Assembly: GCA_023426005.1 (NCBI GenBank)
Contig: JAFABO010000061.1
Coordinates: 1 to 25,015, forward strand
Direction: 5' to 3'
Length of the DNA: 25,015 bases
Source: Bacillota bacterium
GTDB lineage: Bacteria > Bacillota > Clostridia > Acetivibrionales > DSM-1351
Shown here in pieces: positions 7,936 to 16,911 of the stretch. How positions within the stretch are numbered: position 1 is the first letter of the stretch; the number at the start of each line of letters is the position of its first letter. Below the pieces are notes generated by a model that saw nothing but the letters and a program-made list of their open reading frames with translations, ran no database searches and was not told where the DNA came from. The translations under genes were made by a program, and so were the position numbers.

Positions 7936-7966
7936 ATTATATGTTTTATAACAGCTTGGTTGTCAA
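7936..7966 (-). promoter_or_regulatory. Promoter for the regulator-kinase pair
   Basis: Read on the minus strand, TTGACA (7961-7966) and TATAAT (7936-7941) both match consensus perfectly but are separated by 19 bases, longer than optimal. This fits a modest or activator-assisted promoter. I saw no convincing promoter for the opposite operon in the rest of 7903-8133, as expected if that operon depends on the activator. Confidence 0.5.
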
Positions 7967-8133
7967 GTTTAAATTTATAAATGGCGGTCGGGTTATTGTC
8001 TGATTTATATATAGTACAAGTTTATATAAATATAGTATATGCTGTATTCCCGCAAAACAATGTAAAATTCTAAACGTAGACGGGACATAATATCAAAGTA
8101 TCTTACGCACAAATGTGGCTCAGGGAGGTTAAA

Positions 8134-9069
8134 ATGAGAGATCCAGTATCAGGGAGTGTCAGGCACAATAATTTATTTAAGCGGATTATGTCATATAAGT
8201 ATATATATATGATGTTACTGCCGGTGCTCCTGTACTATATAATTTTTAAATACATTCCTATTTACGGAGTACAGCTTGCATTTAAAGAATTTGCCTTCGG
8301 TAAAGGAATAAGCGGAAGTGCCTGGACCGGGCTTGATAATTTCAGATACCTATTTATAGAGCATGATTTTTGGATTGCTTTCAAGAATACAATCATTATC
8401 TCATTTATGAAACTCATTTTAGGATTTCCTATCCCGGTCATATTATCGATCCTGATAAATGAATTGGTTATGCCGAGATTCAAAAGGGGAATGCAAATTA
8501 TATACACTTTCCCACACTTCCTGTCGTGGATAATTCTTTCGGGTATTATGTTTAATTTACTGTCCAGTACAGGTGCGGTTAACAATCTATTCGCATTATT
8601 TGGATTAGAACGAATGAACTTTATGACCGATGTGGGAATATTCCGTTTTTTATTGGTGTACTCGGATATATGGAAAGAGGCAGGATGGAGCACAATTATT
8701 TATATGGCGGCAATAACAGGCATTGACCCTTCTCTGTATGAAGCTGCATATATGGACGGTGCAAACAGGTGGCATAAAATCAGATACATTGTTTGGCCTG
8801 GTATAAGATCTGTAGTGGTAGTTATGATGATTTTACAAGTGGGGCAAATCATGTCTGCCGGATTTATGCAGGTGTTGAATTTATACAATCCCGCAGTATA
8901 TTCAGTGGCAGATATTTTAGATACATACGTCTATAGAATCAGTTTTCAAGGTATGCCAAAATTTGGTGTCAGTACCGCGGTTAGTTTATTTATTGGTATT
9001 ACAAACTGTATTTTATTGCTCACTGCGGACAAGATTGCTTCATTCTTTGGAGAATCAGGAGTCATGTAA
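8134..9069 (+). CDS. ABC transporter permease, LplB type
   Basis: First membrane subunit of a carbohydrate ABC importer, 311 residues, about six transmembrane helices. The ATPase-docking EAA loop is visible as EAAYMDGANRW with the following IVWPGI. Start ATG 8134 has GGGAGG at 8123-8128; an in-frame ATG at 8113 lacks a site. Its sequence type (N-terminal KYIYMMLLPVLLYYIIFKYIPIYG) is that of the LplB family, which works with YtcP-type permeases and large lipoproteins on complex oligosaccharides. It heads the operon with the second permease, binding protein and sulfatase. No ATPase gene is present, so a shared MsmX-like ATPase is likely. Confidence 0.93.
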   Translation: MRDPVSGSVRHNNLFKRIMSYKYIYMMLLPVLLYYIIFKYIPIYGVQLAFKEFAFGKGISGSAWTGLDNFRYLFIEHDFWIAFKNTIIISFMKLILGFPIPVILSILINELVMPRFKRGMQIIYTFPHFLSWIILSGIMFNLLSSTGAVNNLFALFGLERMNFMTDVGIFRFLLVYSDIWKEAGWSTIIYMAAITGIDPSLYEAAYMDGANRWHKIRYIVWPGIRSVVVVMMILQVGQIMSAGFMQVLNLYNPAVYSVADILDTYVYRISFQGMPKFGVSTAVSLFIGITNCILLLTADKIASFFGESGVM

Positions 9070-9119
9070 AAGTTAAACATATTTTTAAGTGAAATCAATT
9101 AAATTTTTGCGAGGCTATT

Positions 9120-9995
9120 ATGAAAAATATATCTATGCTCAGGAAAATGAAACTTTTTGACTATATTTTAATATTTATTTTATCGCTATATGCATTAATA
9201 GTGATATATCCGTTTTATAACTCGATTCTAGTATCTTTTGTAAGCCAATCAGACTATATAATGACACCTTTCATGCTATTTCCTAAAAAAATCATTTTTG
9301 ATTCCTATATTTATGTATATAAAACGGGTATGCTATTTTCAAGCATGAAGATAACCGCAATTATAACCATAGTGGGAGTAATCTACAACATGCTTTTGAC
9401 ATTGCTTTGTGCTTATGTTTTGTCAAAACCTTTTCCCGGCAGAAAATTTGTAGCTTATCTGATTGTTTTTACCGTTTATTTTACGGGAGGATTAATACCA
9501 AATTATTTATTAATTAAAGATTTGCATCTGGTGGATAATATTTTTGCAATGATTTTACCTACAGGTATTACTTTCATGTACATGACAGTTCTGAGGAAAA
9601 GTTTTGAAAGCATACCGAAATCCTTGGAGGAATCCGCCAAAATAGACGGTGCAAATGACATCACAATTTTATTCCGCATAGTATTGCCGCTCTCATTACC
9701 TATTATTGCGACTTTCACTCTTTATTACGGAGTGGAGAGATGGAATGAATGGTGGAATGGTATGCTGTACATTAAATCATCAAGGTTACAGCCATTACAG
9801 TTAGTTTTGCGAAATATTATTCAGGAGGCCAGTACCGTATCAAATGGCTCGGGTTCCTCCGCAATGACACAGCCCTTCGGTGACGGCATTAAAATGGCCA
9901 GTACCATTATCAGCATGTTGCCTATTATGATGGTCTATCCTTTTTTGCAAAAGTTTTTTATCTCAGGCCTTGTTGTCGGAGCGGTTAAAGAGTAG
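9120..9995 (+). CDS. ABC transporter permease, YtcP type (carbohydrate family)
   Basis: Second membrane subunit, 291 residues, with about six hydrophobic helices and the EAA loop EESAKIDGANDITILFRIVLP. Start ATG 9120 follows GAGG by five bases. It pairs with the LplB-type permease 50 bases upstream to form the channel, and the solute-binding lipoprotein follows 87 bases downstream. Family assignment is clear; the sugar carried cannot be read from the sequence. Confidence 0.93.
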   Translation: MKNISMLRKMKLFDYILIFILSLYALIVIYPFYNSILVSFVSQSDYIMTPFMLFPKKIIFDSYIYVYKTGMLFSSMKITAIITIVGVIYNMLLTLLCAYVLSKPFPGRKFVAYLIVFTVYFTGGLIPNYLLIKDLHLVDNIFAMILPTGITFMYMTVLRKSFESIPKSLEESAKIDGANDITILFRIVLPLSLPIIATFTLYYGVERWNEWWNGMLYIKSSRLQPLQLVLRNIIQEASTVSNGSGSSAMTQPFGDGIKMASTIISMLPIMMVYPFLQKFFISGLVVGAVKE

Positions 9996-10082
9996 TATAT
10001 ATACTCGATTATAATATTGCAGTAAGTTATTAACTCGAGTGATATAAATAAACAACAAATAATTTATGAGGGGGTTTTTTGA

Positions 10083-11687
10083 ATGTTAAAAAAGATGATT
10101 CTGATGCTTCTCACGGTTTCTATGCTTATAACAGGTTTTGCTGCTTGCTCTTCAGGTTCGGACACAGGTAATAAAGGCGATGATGCAAAAACATCAGGTA
10201 TATCTTCAGGGGCGGATCAAACAAAAAAAGATGATTTCAGTGAAGAAGTAAAAATAACAATGAACGTTCTTTACACCGAAAAAAATAATATAGACAGGAG
10301 ATATGATTTCTTAAGGAAAAAGTTCAATATCAACTTTGATTTAATTGCATGCAGTTTAAATGACATAAAAGAGAAATCAAGAGTTTGGATTGCAAGCGGA
10401 GACATGCCTGAGGTTATGTGGACAAATATGGAACTTTTAAATGCTTCCGAGTTAAAAGATTGGGCAAAAAGCGGGATGATCAAAGAACTTCCCGACATGT
10501 CGGCCTATACAAATTTAAAAACTATCCAGGATGGAATTCCTTCATACAAGGATTTGGCAGTTGACGGTAAAAATTATTTCTGGCTGGGCGGCCGTGGTCT
10601 GGAGAAACTGAAAGGATATGCTCCTGAAGTATATTTGTACAGAAAAGACTGGGCAAAGCAGCTTGGTATGGATAAAGAGGAATTCACATGGGATGAGATG
10701 ATAGCTCTTGCAAAAGCTTTTGCAGAAAAGGACCCCGGTCATAATGGCTCCGGAAAAACAATTGGCATGGCGGCAATTGCATGGGCATATCCGGCTTGTT
10801 CAGGACTTGACAGAATCTCACCGCAATGGGACAGTTTCGTTAAAAAGGATGGGCAATACGTGTGGGGCGGTGCTTTGCCTGAAACATTAGAAGGGGTTAA
10901 AGAGGCAAAGAAACTCTTTGATGAAAATGTTTTTTGGAAGGAACAATCTATAGCAAAAACCTTTGATGGTCCAAGTCAGTTCCAGGCGGGACAAGTTGGA
11001 ATCCTTTATCATAATTTATTCTCCAACAACGTTCTTACAACAGTTGATGGAATGGAAAAAGCAATCCCGGGTATAAAAATTGATGATGCAGTAGGCATTA
11101 TGAAGTTAAAATCTCCGGATGGGACGTATTTCAACAAAGAAATCGACGAGTGGTGGGGAACTACCAGCTTTAGAAGCGATATAAACGAAAAGAAAATGGA
11201 GCGCTTTCTGGCTATGCAGGATTGGCTGAATTCTGAAGAGGGCCTAACTTTAAGAACTTATGGATTGGAAGGGACAGACTATAATAAAAATGGTGACAAC
11301 TATGAAATGTTATGGGATAGAAATACTTCAGGCGGATTTATTTCACCATACGCACCTGAAAGTGACCGTATTCTGAATATGTTCCAGCTTACCGAATCCG
11401 CCAACTATACGCTTCCCACTGTTCCGGATTCCGCAAAAGGTCTGATGCAGCAAGTATTAGGCTCCTTTGATGTCCCCAATCCGACCGTAAAGATTGATGA
11501 TAGAAAGCTAAAGACTTATAGTGCGCCAAATAAAGATAAATATAATATTGCTGAGGAAACCCGTACGAAAATTATTGAATTGATCATCAGCTCAAAGAAT
11601 ATTGAAAAGGATTATAATGCCTGGTGTGATTCTATGAGACCCAAAATTGATCCAATTCTGAAGGAGCTGAACGAAGGGCTTAAATAA
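10083..11687 (+). CDS. Extracellular solute-binding lipoprotein, LplA type
   Basis: Captures the substrate outside the membrane and delivers it to the two permeases. The 534-residue protein starts at ATG 10083 after GAGGGGG (10068-10074). A lipoprotein signal ends in GFAAC, with C22 as the lipidated cysteine, then a Ser/Gly/Asp-rich spacer to about residue 55. The large mature domain has aromatic-rich stretches typical of oligosaccharide binding (for example YFWLGGRGLEK, FTWDEMIALA, EWWGTTSF). Length is typical of the large binding proteins that pair with LplB and YtcP. The sulfatase downstream hints at a sulfated glycan as ligand, which is inference. Confidence 0.92.
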   Translation: MLKKMILMLLTVSMLITGFAACSSGSDTGNKGDDAKTSGISSGADQTKKDDFSEEVKITMNVLYTEKNNIDRRYDFLRKKFNINFDLIACSLNDIKEKSRVWIASGDMPEVMWTNMELLNASELKDWAKSGMIKELPDMSAYTNLKTIQDGIPSYKDLAVDGKNYFWLGGRGLEKLKGYAPEVYLYRKDWAKQLGMDKEEFTWDEMIALAKAFAEKDPGHNGSGKTIGMAAIAWAYPACSGLDRISPQWDSFVKKDGQYVWGGALPETLEGVKEAKKLFDENVFWKEQSIAKTFDGPSQFQAGQVGILYHNLFSNNVLTTVDGMEKAIPGIKIDDAVGIMKLKSPDGTYFNKEIDEWWGTTSFRSDINEKKMERFLAMQDWLNSEEGLTLRTYGLEGTDYNKNGDNYEMLWDRNTSGGFISPYAPESDRILNMFQLTESANYTLPTVPDSAKGLMQQVLGSFDVPNPTVKIDDRKLKTYSAPNKDKYNIAEETRTKIIELIISSKNIEKDYNAWCDSMRPKIDPILKELNEGLK

Positions 11688-11697
11688 AATATAAATA

Positions 11698-11735
11698 GAT
11701 GCAGTTCTCAATGTTATATCGGGAACTGCATCCAT
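11698..11735 (+). terminator. Intercistronic hairpin between binding protein and sulfatase genes
   Basis: GATGCAGTTC (11698-11707) and GAACTGCATC (11723-11732) form a perfect ten-base stem, extended by two more pairs into the loop. Only CATTTT follows, so it is probably a leaky terminator or 3' stabiliser that keeps the binding protein message more abundant than the sulfatase message. Confidence 0.5.
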
Positions 11736-11754
11736 TTTAAAGGTTGGTGTAAAT

Positions 11755-13224
11755 ATGAAGAAAAAACCTAATTTACTGTTATTTATTCCTGATACATTTC
11801 GTGCAGATGCATTACACCATCTGGGCTGTGAGGCAGCTGTAACACCGAATTTTGATAAGCTGGCAACCGCTGAAGGGGTTTCTTTTGCAAATACATATTG
11901 TCAAAATCCTATCTGTACGCCCAGCAGGTGCAGTTTTATGAGTGGCTTTTACCCGCATGTAAACGGACACCGGACACTTACAAATATGATGGAATATCAT
12001 GAACCGGTTCTGCTGGAGGTTCTTAAAAAGGAAGGGTACCATGTCTGGTGGGGGGGAAAAGACGATCTGATTCCCGCCGAAAATGACCATGGAAGATATT
12101 GCAATGAAAGACATGTTGAGAAGAGACATAAAGTTGAAAATTTGCATGGAAACCAAAGCTGGAGAACTGATTTTGAATCTAAAGAGTACTATTCTTTTTT
12201 AGCAGGAAAGTTAAATCCAACCGTGGATGATGTGTTCTATGACTGCGACTGGTCTGTAATTCACGGGTGTAAAGAATTTTTGGAAAATTATACTGATGAA
12301 AAGCCGGTTTGCCTATTTATGCCGCTGCTTTACCCACATCCGCCCTATGGGGTGGAGGAGCCATGGTACAGCGGCATTAACAGGGATTTGATTGAAATGC
12401 CGCAAAAAGCCCCGGATAACTGGGAACTGAAACCTTCCATGTTAAAGGGTATTTATGACAGGCAGAGATTGCAGGGGTTGAGCCAGGAGCAATGGCGCGA
12501 AATAAAAGCCGTATATTTGGGTATGTGTTCACGTATTGACAGCCAGTTTGGCATGGTAGTAGATGCGCTGAAAAGTAAAGGTATATATGAAGATACCGCC
12601 ATATTCATGTTTAGTGACCATGGAGATTTTACCGGGGATTATGGATTGGTTGAAAAAACTCAGAATACATTTGAAGATTGTCTCACCCATGTCCCTTTAA
12701 TTATTAAGCCTCCAAGGGGCTTTGAAGTCAAAAGCGGAATTCATGAAGCTTTGGTGGAACTGGTGGACATTGTTCCGACTGTATGCCATTACGCAGGGAT
12801 AGAACTGGATTATGACCAGTTCGGGATATCGCTGCACGAATGTGTAGCAGGGAAAAAAGATAAGCACAGGGACGCTGTATTTTGTGAAGGAGGAAGACGC
12901 CATAGCGAAGTGCAGTGTATGGAAAAGGCTGATAAAGCGTTAACAGAAAAGACGGCATTGTATTGGCCAAAGATAGATACGCAGAGTCTGGAAGGACCGG
13001 AGCATACAAAAGCTGTAATGTGCAGAACAAAAGAATACAAGTATGTATACAGAATGTATGAAAATGATGAGTTTTACGATTTGGCAAGGGATCCCAGGGA
13101 AATGAATAACTTAATCCTGTGTCCGGAATATCAATCCCTGATTATGGAATTTAAAGAAAGAACATTGCGTTTTATGGTTGAAACTTGTGACACAGTTCCC
13201 AGAAAAGAAAACAAAAGGTTTTAG
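11755..13224 (+). CDS. Formylglycine-dependent sulfatase (Cys type)
   Basis: Hydrolyses sulfate esters (or related phosphonate/phosphate esters) on a carbohydrate. The 489-residue protein has the maturation motif CTPSR with C54, the residue converted to formylglycine, followed by a SGFYPH block. Metal and active-site residues visible include D13 in IPDTFRAD, D288-H289 in FSDHGD, K301 and H312. There is no signal peptide, so it should act in the cytoplasm on imported substrate. Because the residue is Cys, an anaerobic radical-SAM or oxygen-dependent maturase is needed and is not in the window. Start ATG 11755 has only a moderate site (AAGG about nine bases upstream). The DTFRAD form of the first motif recalls choline-sulfatase and phosphonate-monoesterase relatives. 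Confidence 0.9.
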   Translation: MKKKPNLLLFIPDTFRADALHHLGCEAAVTPNFDKLATAEGVSFANTYCQNPICTPSRCSFMSGFYPHVNGHRTLTNMMEYHEPVLLEVLKKEGYHVWWGGKDDLIPAENDHGRYCNERHVEKRHKVENLHGNQSWRTDFESKEYYSFLAGKLNPTVDDVFYDCDWSVIHGCKEFLENYTDEKPVCLFMPLLYPHPPYGVEEPWYSGINRDLIEMPQKAPDNWELKPSMLKGIYDRQRLQGLSQEQWREIKAVYLGMCSRIDSQFGMVVDALKSKGIYEDTAIFMFSDHGDFTGDYGLVEKTQNTFEDCLTHVPLIIKPPRGFEVKSGIHEALVELVDIVPTVCHYAGIELDYDQFGISLHECVAGKKDKHRDAVFCEGGRRHSEVQCMEKADKALTEKTALYWPKIDTQSLEGPEHTKAVMCRTKEYKYVYRMYENDEFYDLARDPREMNNLILCPEYQSLIMEFKERTLRFMVETCDTVPRKENKRF

Positions 13225-13230
13225 AAATAA

Positions 13231-13282
13231 CGTCAAGCCAAGTCCCCGGGTTATTGCTTTATGCAGGCGGGGACTTTTGACG
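13231..13282. terminator. Terminator between sulfatase and pseudouridine synthase genes
   Basis: CGTCAA (13231-13236) and AAGTCCCC (13239-13246, with AAGCCAAG connecting) pair with GGGGACTT and TTGACG ending at 13282, a long stem with a three-base bulge and a loop of about 22 bases. The GGGGACTTTT 3' arm supplies the T tract on the plus strand. It lies between two convergent stops and may serve both. Confidence 0.6.
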
Positions 13283-13309
13283 CTGCGAATAATATTTTAA
13301 ATAATATAT

Positions 13310-14215
13310 TCAGGACTTTTTACCGTCGATCAATTTTTCCAGAGTGAAGGGGGGCTCAATAGCTATGATTTTCCCATTCAGATAGTTCAGATGTCCGGCA
13401 GAAGTTTTGAAATCAAAGATTAGTCTGCTGGCGCAGAGCAGCTGATATTTTGCACCATACTGCTTATTTTCGGGATTTCTGCCATATTTGCCGTCACCGA
13501 TGATGGGATGGCCGTAGTAGGCCAGATGAGCGCGGATCTGATGCGTCCGCCCTGTTACCAGTTCAACCTCCAACATACTCAGGTTTCCCAGGGTCTTTAA
13601 TACTCTGTACCGGGTAACTATTTCAAGGGAATCTCTTGTTTTTTTATCTGAAATAAAAACTTTGCTTATTTTATCGTTTTTTTCCAGATAGTCAACAAGC
13701 TGGGCCCGGCTTTTTTCCATTATACCCGAAACGATACAGGTGTAATATTTATGAATTTCTCTTTCTTTTATTTTTTCAAGCATTATTTCAAGAGCGGTGT
13801 CATTCTTTGCAAGGATCACCAGACCTGCTGTATTCCTGTCAAGCCTGTGGCATAAAGCCAGGTGCTGTCCGCGGAGTTTATGGAGCTTATCGATCAGTGT
13901 GGCCTCGGTCTGGTTTCTGTCAGGATGCACCGGAACCCCCTGTGCCTTGCTGACCACCATTATGTTGTCATCTTCATAGACAATGGAATACCCTTCATCG
14001 TTTTTTCCAAGCAGATAGTCATCAATAATGTAAATATCGATTTTGTCGTCTTCAAGTACTGTATAATCCTCCCTGACACGTATTCCATTGACTTTTATAT
14101 CTTTTTTTCTAAGGGCTTTGAATAACATACCGGAAGAAAGAGTGGGGAAAAAATCCCGGATCACCTTGTCAATTTTTTTACCGCTGTGTTTCTCTTTTGC
14201 AATAATTGTTCTCAT
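13310..14215 (-). CDS. RluA-family 23S rRNA/tRNA pseudouridine synthase
   Basis: Converts specific uridines to pseudouridine in structured RNA. The 301-residue protein has an N-terminal S4 RNA-binding domain (about 12-70) and a catalytic domain with HRLDRNTAGL (123-132), D126 being the catalytic aspartate; the commoner form is HRLDRDTSGL. The TGRTHQIRAHLA motif and the GDGKYG motif are also intact. Start ATG 14215 has GGAG eight bases upstream. It starts 24 bases after the nucleotidyltransferase gene ends, so the two are probably cotranscribed. Which RNA it modifies (RluD or RluC type site) cannot be told. Confidence 0.92.
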   Translation of the reverse strand: MRTIIAKEKHSGKKIDKVIRDFFPTLSSGMLFKALRKKDIKVNGIRVREDYTVLEDDKIDIYIIDDYLLGKNDEGYSIVYEDDNIMVVSKAQGVPVHPDRNQTEATLIDKLHKLRGQHLALCHRLDRNTAGLVILAKNDTALEIMLEKIKEREIHKYYTCIVSGIMEKSRAQLVDYLEKNDKISKVFISDKKTRDSLEIVTRYRVLKTLGNLSMLEVELVTGRTHQIRAHLAYYGHPIIGDGKYGRNPENKQYGAKYQLLCASRLIFDFKTSAGHLNYLNGKIIAIEPPFTLEKLIDGKKS

Positions 14216-14239
14216 TTTATCTCCATCAAGTTAAAAATC

Positions 14240-16717
14240 CTATGTATTTGTTATGAGTTTTTCCAGAAGGCCGTAATATATGGAAGACAGCTCAGCTGCC
14301 CCGCTTTCAGTGGAGCTTTCAACCACAACTCTTAAAATGGGCTTATCTGCGTCGGGCGCAATCAGAACCCAGCCTGTTTCGGTATACAGCTTGATTCCAT
14401 CCAGCAGTTCCAGTTTTTTGTCCCTGTACTCACTGATTATTTTCCGCATAACGGTGCCTTTTGATTCCCAGGGACATTTGATGCTTTTTTTATCCATAAA
14501 GAAGTCGGGAATATCAGATAAAAGCACGCTCAGGTCAGTATTTGCATAGCACATGAACTCAATTATTCTTATGAGCCCTTCGATAGCATCAAAGCCCAGC
14601 GTAAACTGATCCGGCCTGAAAGCATCAACTCCGGATGATATGCAGCTTTCACCATTATACCCGTATTTTTTATTATAGGACAGTATTTCATCCATAATTG
14701 CCTGGGAGAAGTTCTTTGTACGCTTAACAGTGCCATTATATCTGGCGGCAAGTTTTTCTATAACTTCAGAGCAGGTGATGGGTACAAAAAAAGTAGCACC
14801 GGGCGAGGTCTTAAATATAATTGATGCAATGAGGGCCTGAAACAAATCATCTTTAATTACTTTTCCAAACCTGTCCTCCAGGATGAGCTGTTCCGCATTC
14901 TGGTCTATTATGGCGGCAAAATCCGAATTAGTTTCATTAATTATCTCTGCAGCCGACTCGAAGGTTTCATAGTCTGTAAATCGGCTGACGGTGCAGCCCA
15001 ATCCTGTTAAAAGAGGTACTGTTATTGAAATTACGTAATCGGATTTTGAGAAAACACATATTTTTGGATTTTTCTCCTTAATGACCTGCATATTGGTCTT
15101 GCCGCTTAAATTCCGGGTATAGTAGCTGCTGAAGTCGGTTATATTATTCAGCCTGCTTATTTGCTGGGCCGAGCATCTGTTAAAATCCTCCTTGAAAAAG
15201 GAGTTTTCTATTTTTCTTTCAGTCAGCCGGCTTATTGAAGCACCCCTGGCATCCATAAAGTCGACTTTGATCCTGTTGACATCATCGATATCGTTCTTTA
15301 TGTGTATCCCGCCTTCCACAGCAAGGAAGCCTATGGCAGTTCTGGCTATGGGGGTGAGCAGGCTGCTCATGTTGTAAACTTCAACTCCCACCGACAGCAT
15401 ACCTGAAATAAAGGCATGCTTGAACATTCTCGCCGAGTTGGAATTGGTTGAACTCACTACCACTCTGGATCCCGTTTTAAACTGTGAGCCATATGCGGCT
15501 CCCAGCCTGGTTGCAAATTCGGGTGAAATGTCTACGTTAACAATACCTGAAATACCGCTGTCACCGAATATCTTATTGGAATGTTTGGACCCCCATATCA
15601 TATTTCTATCGATGATGGCAAAGGGCTGGATGATCTTTTCAGGCCATATTTTTATGTTGGGTTTAACAATTACACGCTCATTAACTTTACAGCCTTCACC
15701 CACAACAGCATTTTCAAACACCGAAACATAATGCTTGAGATTTACCCTGTTGCATATTACGGCTCCCCTGAGTTCACTGCCGTACTCAATATAGCTGTTA
15801 TCCCAGACAATGCTTCTGACAATTGAGACATCGTCCTCAATTGTGGTATTGCTGCCTATAACAGTATATTTATCAATAAGCGACCCATTGCCTATCCGGC
15901 AGTTGGAACCGATTATACAGGGGCCGTTGATTTCCGCATTTGTTTCAATAACCGTACCTGCACCAACCCAGACATTATCCTTCAATTGGATACCATTGGG
16001 GCCCAGGTTGATTTTTTTATCCAAAATGTCACAGTGTACTTTGATATATGACCGGATATCGCCCATGTCACACCAATATTCCGGCGCCACATAGCCATAC
16101 ATTTTTTTTGATGCAGCCAGCAGGCGGGGAAATAAGTCACGGCTGAAATCAAGATTTTTATCGGCAGCAATATAGTCAAAAATTTCAGGCTCGAGTATAT
16201 ATGTACCGGTATTCACTGTGTCGCTGAACAACTCGCCCCAGCTGGGCTTTTCCAGAAAGCCGGTTATCCTGCCTGTTTCATCTGTCAGCACCACTCCGTA
16301 TTCCAGAGGTTCATCAACCTTTGAAAGAATGATTGTCGCGAGCGAATTCTTTTCCCTGTGATATTCAACAGCCCTTTCAAGGTTCAGATCTGTAATGGAA
16401 TCGCCACTTATAACAATAAACGGTTCATCCAGAAAGCTTTCTGCATTTTTTACGCCGCCGGCGGTGCCCAGGGGGGATTCTTCGATAAAATATGTAATCT
16501 TGACACCCAGGTTTTTACCGCTTCCGAAATAATCTTTTATAATTTGCGGGTGATACATTAACGTAATGCCAATATCTCTTATTCCGTAACTTTTTAATAA
16601 CTCGATGGCATGTTCCAGAACAGGTTTGTTTAAAACAGGAACCATGGGCTTGGGTAAATCACATGTAAGCGGCCTCAGCCTGGAGCCTTCTCCGCCGGCC
16701 ATAATAATAGCTTTCAT
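14240..16717 (-). CDS. Sugar-1-phosphate nucleotidyltransferase fused to a degenerate phosphohexomutase domain
   Basis: An 825-residue protein. Residues 1-232 form the nucleotidyltransferase: MAGGEGSRLRPLT (6-18), KP (23-24), GDSITD (105-110), EKP (156-158) and NTGTY (169-173) are intact, predicting GDP- or another NDP-sugar synthesis. Residues about 240-350 form left-handed beta-helix repeats (hexapeptides such as VGAGTV, IIGSNCRIG). Residues about 380-825 resemble phosphomannomutase, but the catalytic serine loop, the DGDADR metal loop (here DQNAE, 605-609), the sugar loop (GESCIS, 689-694) and the phosphate loop (APDADKP, 787-793) are all altered. Such fusions are annotated as mannose-1-phosphate guanylyltransferase/phosphomannomutase; here the second half is probably regulatory or structural. 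Start ATG 16717 follows GGGAGG. Confidence 0.88.
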   Translation of the reverse strand: MKAIIMAGGEGSRLRPLTCDLPKPMVPVLNKPVLEHAIELLKSYGIRDIGITLMYHPQIIKDYFGSGKNLGVKITYFIEESPLGTAGGVKNAESFLDEPFIVISGDSITDLNLERAVEYHREKNSLATIILSKVDEPLEYGVVLTDETGRITGFLEKPSWGELFSDTVNTGTYILEPEIFDYIAADKNLDFSRDLFPRLLAASKKMYGYVAPEYWCDMGDIRSYIKVHCDILDKKINLGPNGIQLKDNVWVGAGTVIETNAEINGPCIIGSNCRIGNGSLIDKYTVIGSNTTIEDDVSIVRSIVWDNSYIEYGSELRGAVICNRVNLKHYVSVFENAVVGEGCKVNERVIVKPNIKIWPEKIIQPFAIIDRNMIWGSKHSNKIFGDSGISGIVNVDISPEFATRLGAAYGSQFKTGSRVVVSSTNSNSARMFKHAFISGMLSVGVEVYNMSSLLTPIARTAIGFLAVEGGIHIKNDIDDVNRIKVDFMDARGASISRLTERKIENSFFKEDFNRCSAQQISRLNNITDFSSYYTRNLSGKTNMQVIKEKNPKICVFSKSDYVISITVPLLTGLGCTVSRFTDYETFESAAEIINETNSDFAAIIDQNAEQLILEDRFGKVIKDDLFQALIASIIFKTSPGATFFVPITCSEVIEKLAARYNGTVKRTKNFSQAIMDEILSYNKKYGYNGESCISSGVDAFRPDQFTLGFDAIEGLIRIIEFMCYANTDLSVLLSDIPDFFMDKKSIKCPWESKGTVMRKIISEYRDKKLELLDGIKLYTETGWVLIAPDADKPILRVVVESSTESGAAELSSIYYGLLEKLITNT

Positions 16718-16735
16718 CCTGACCTCCCTCTGCGT

Positions 16736-16786
16736 GCCAACCGGCTGGGTTTCCGGGTGTGCCCAGCATACACGCCGGTAAATGGC
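16736..16786 (-). promoter_or_regulatory. Leader with two alternative hairpins
   Basis: Just upstream of the nucleotidyltransferase ribosome binding site. On the minus strand, ACCGG/CCGGT plus CTGGG/CCCAG form one stem with an outer GCC/GGC. The alternative CCGG-C-GTGT pairs with ACAC-CCGG and cannot form at the same time. Mutually exclusive folds so close to a start suggest translational control, but no ligand or class is recognised. Confidence 0.35.
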
Positions 16787-16911
16787 AATGAAAAAACTAA
16801 TCCCACAATACTGGTATTTATCAAATAACTTATTTTATTATATTCCATATCCGGCGTAATAATCCTCTTAATTGGAATACCACATGATTCATACAGATAT
16901 TTCTTTAATTT

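Noticed and set aside
10003..10040. ACTCGA/TCGAGT inverted repeat between permease and lipoprotein genes
   Set aside because: Six-base arms with a 26-base AT-rich centre are expected by chance in such sequence.
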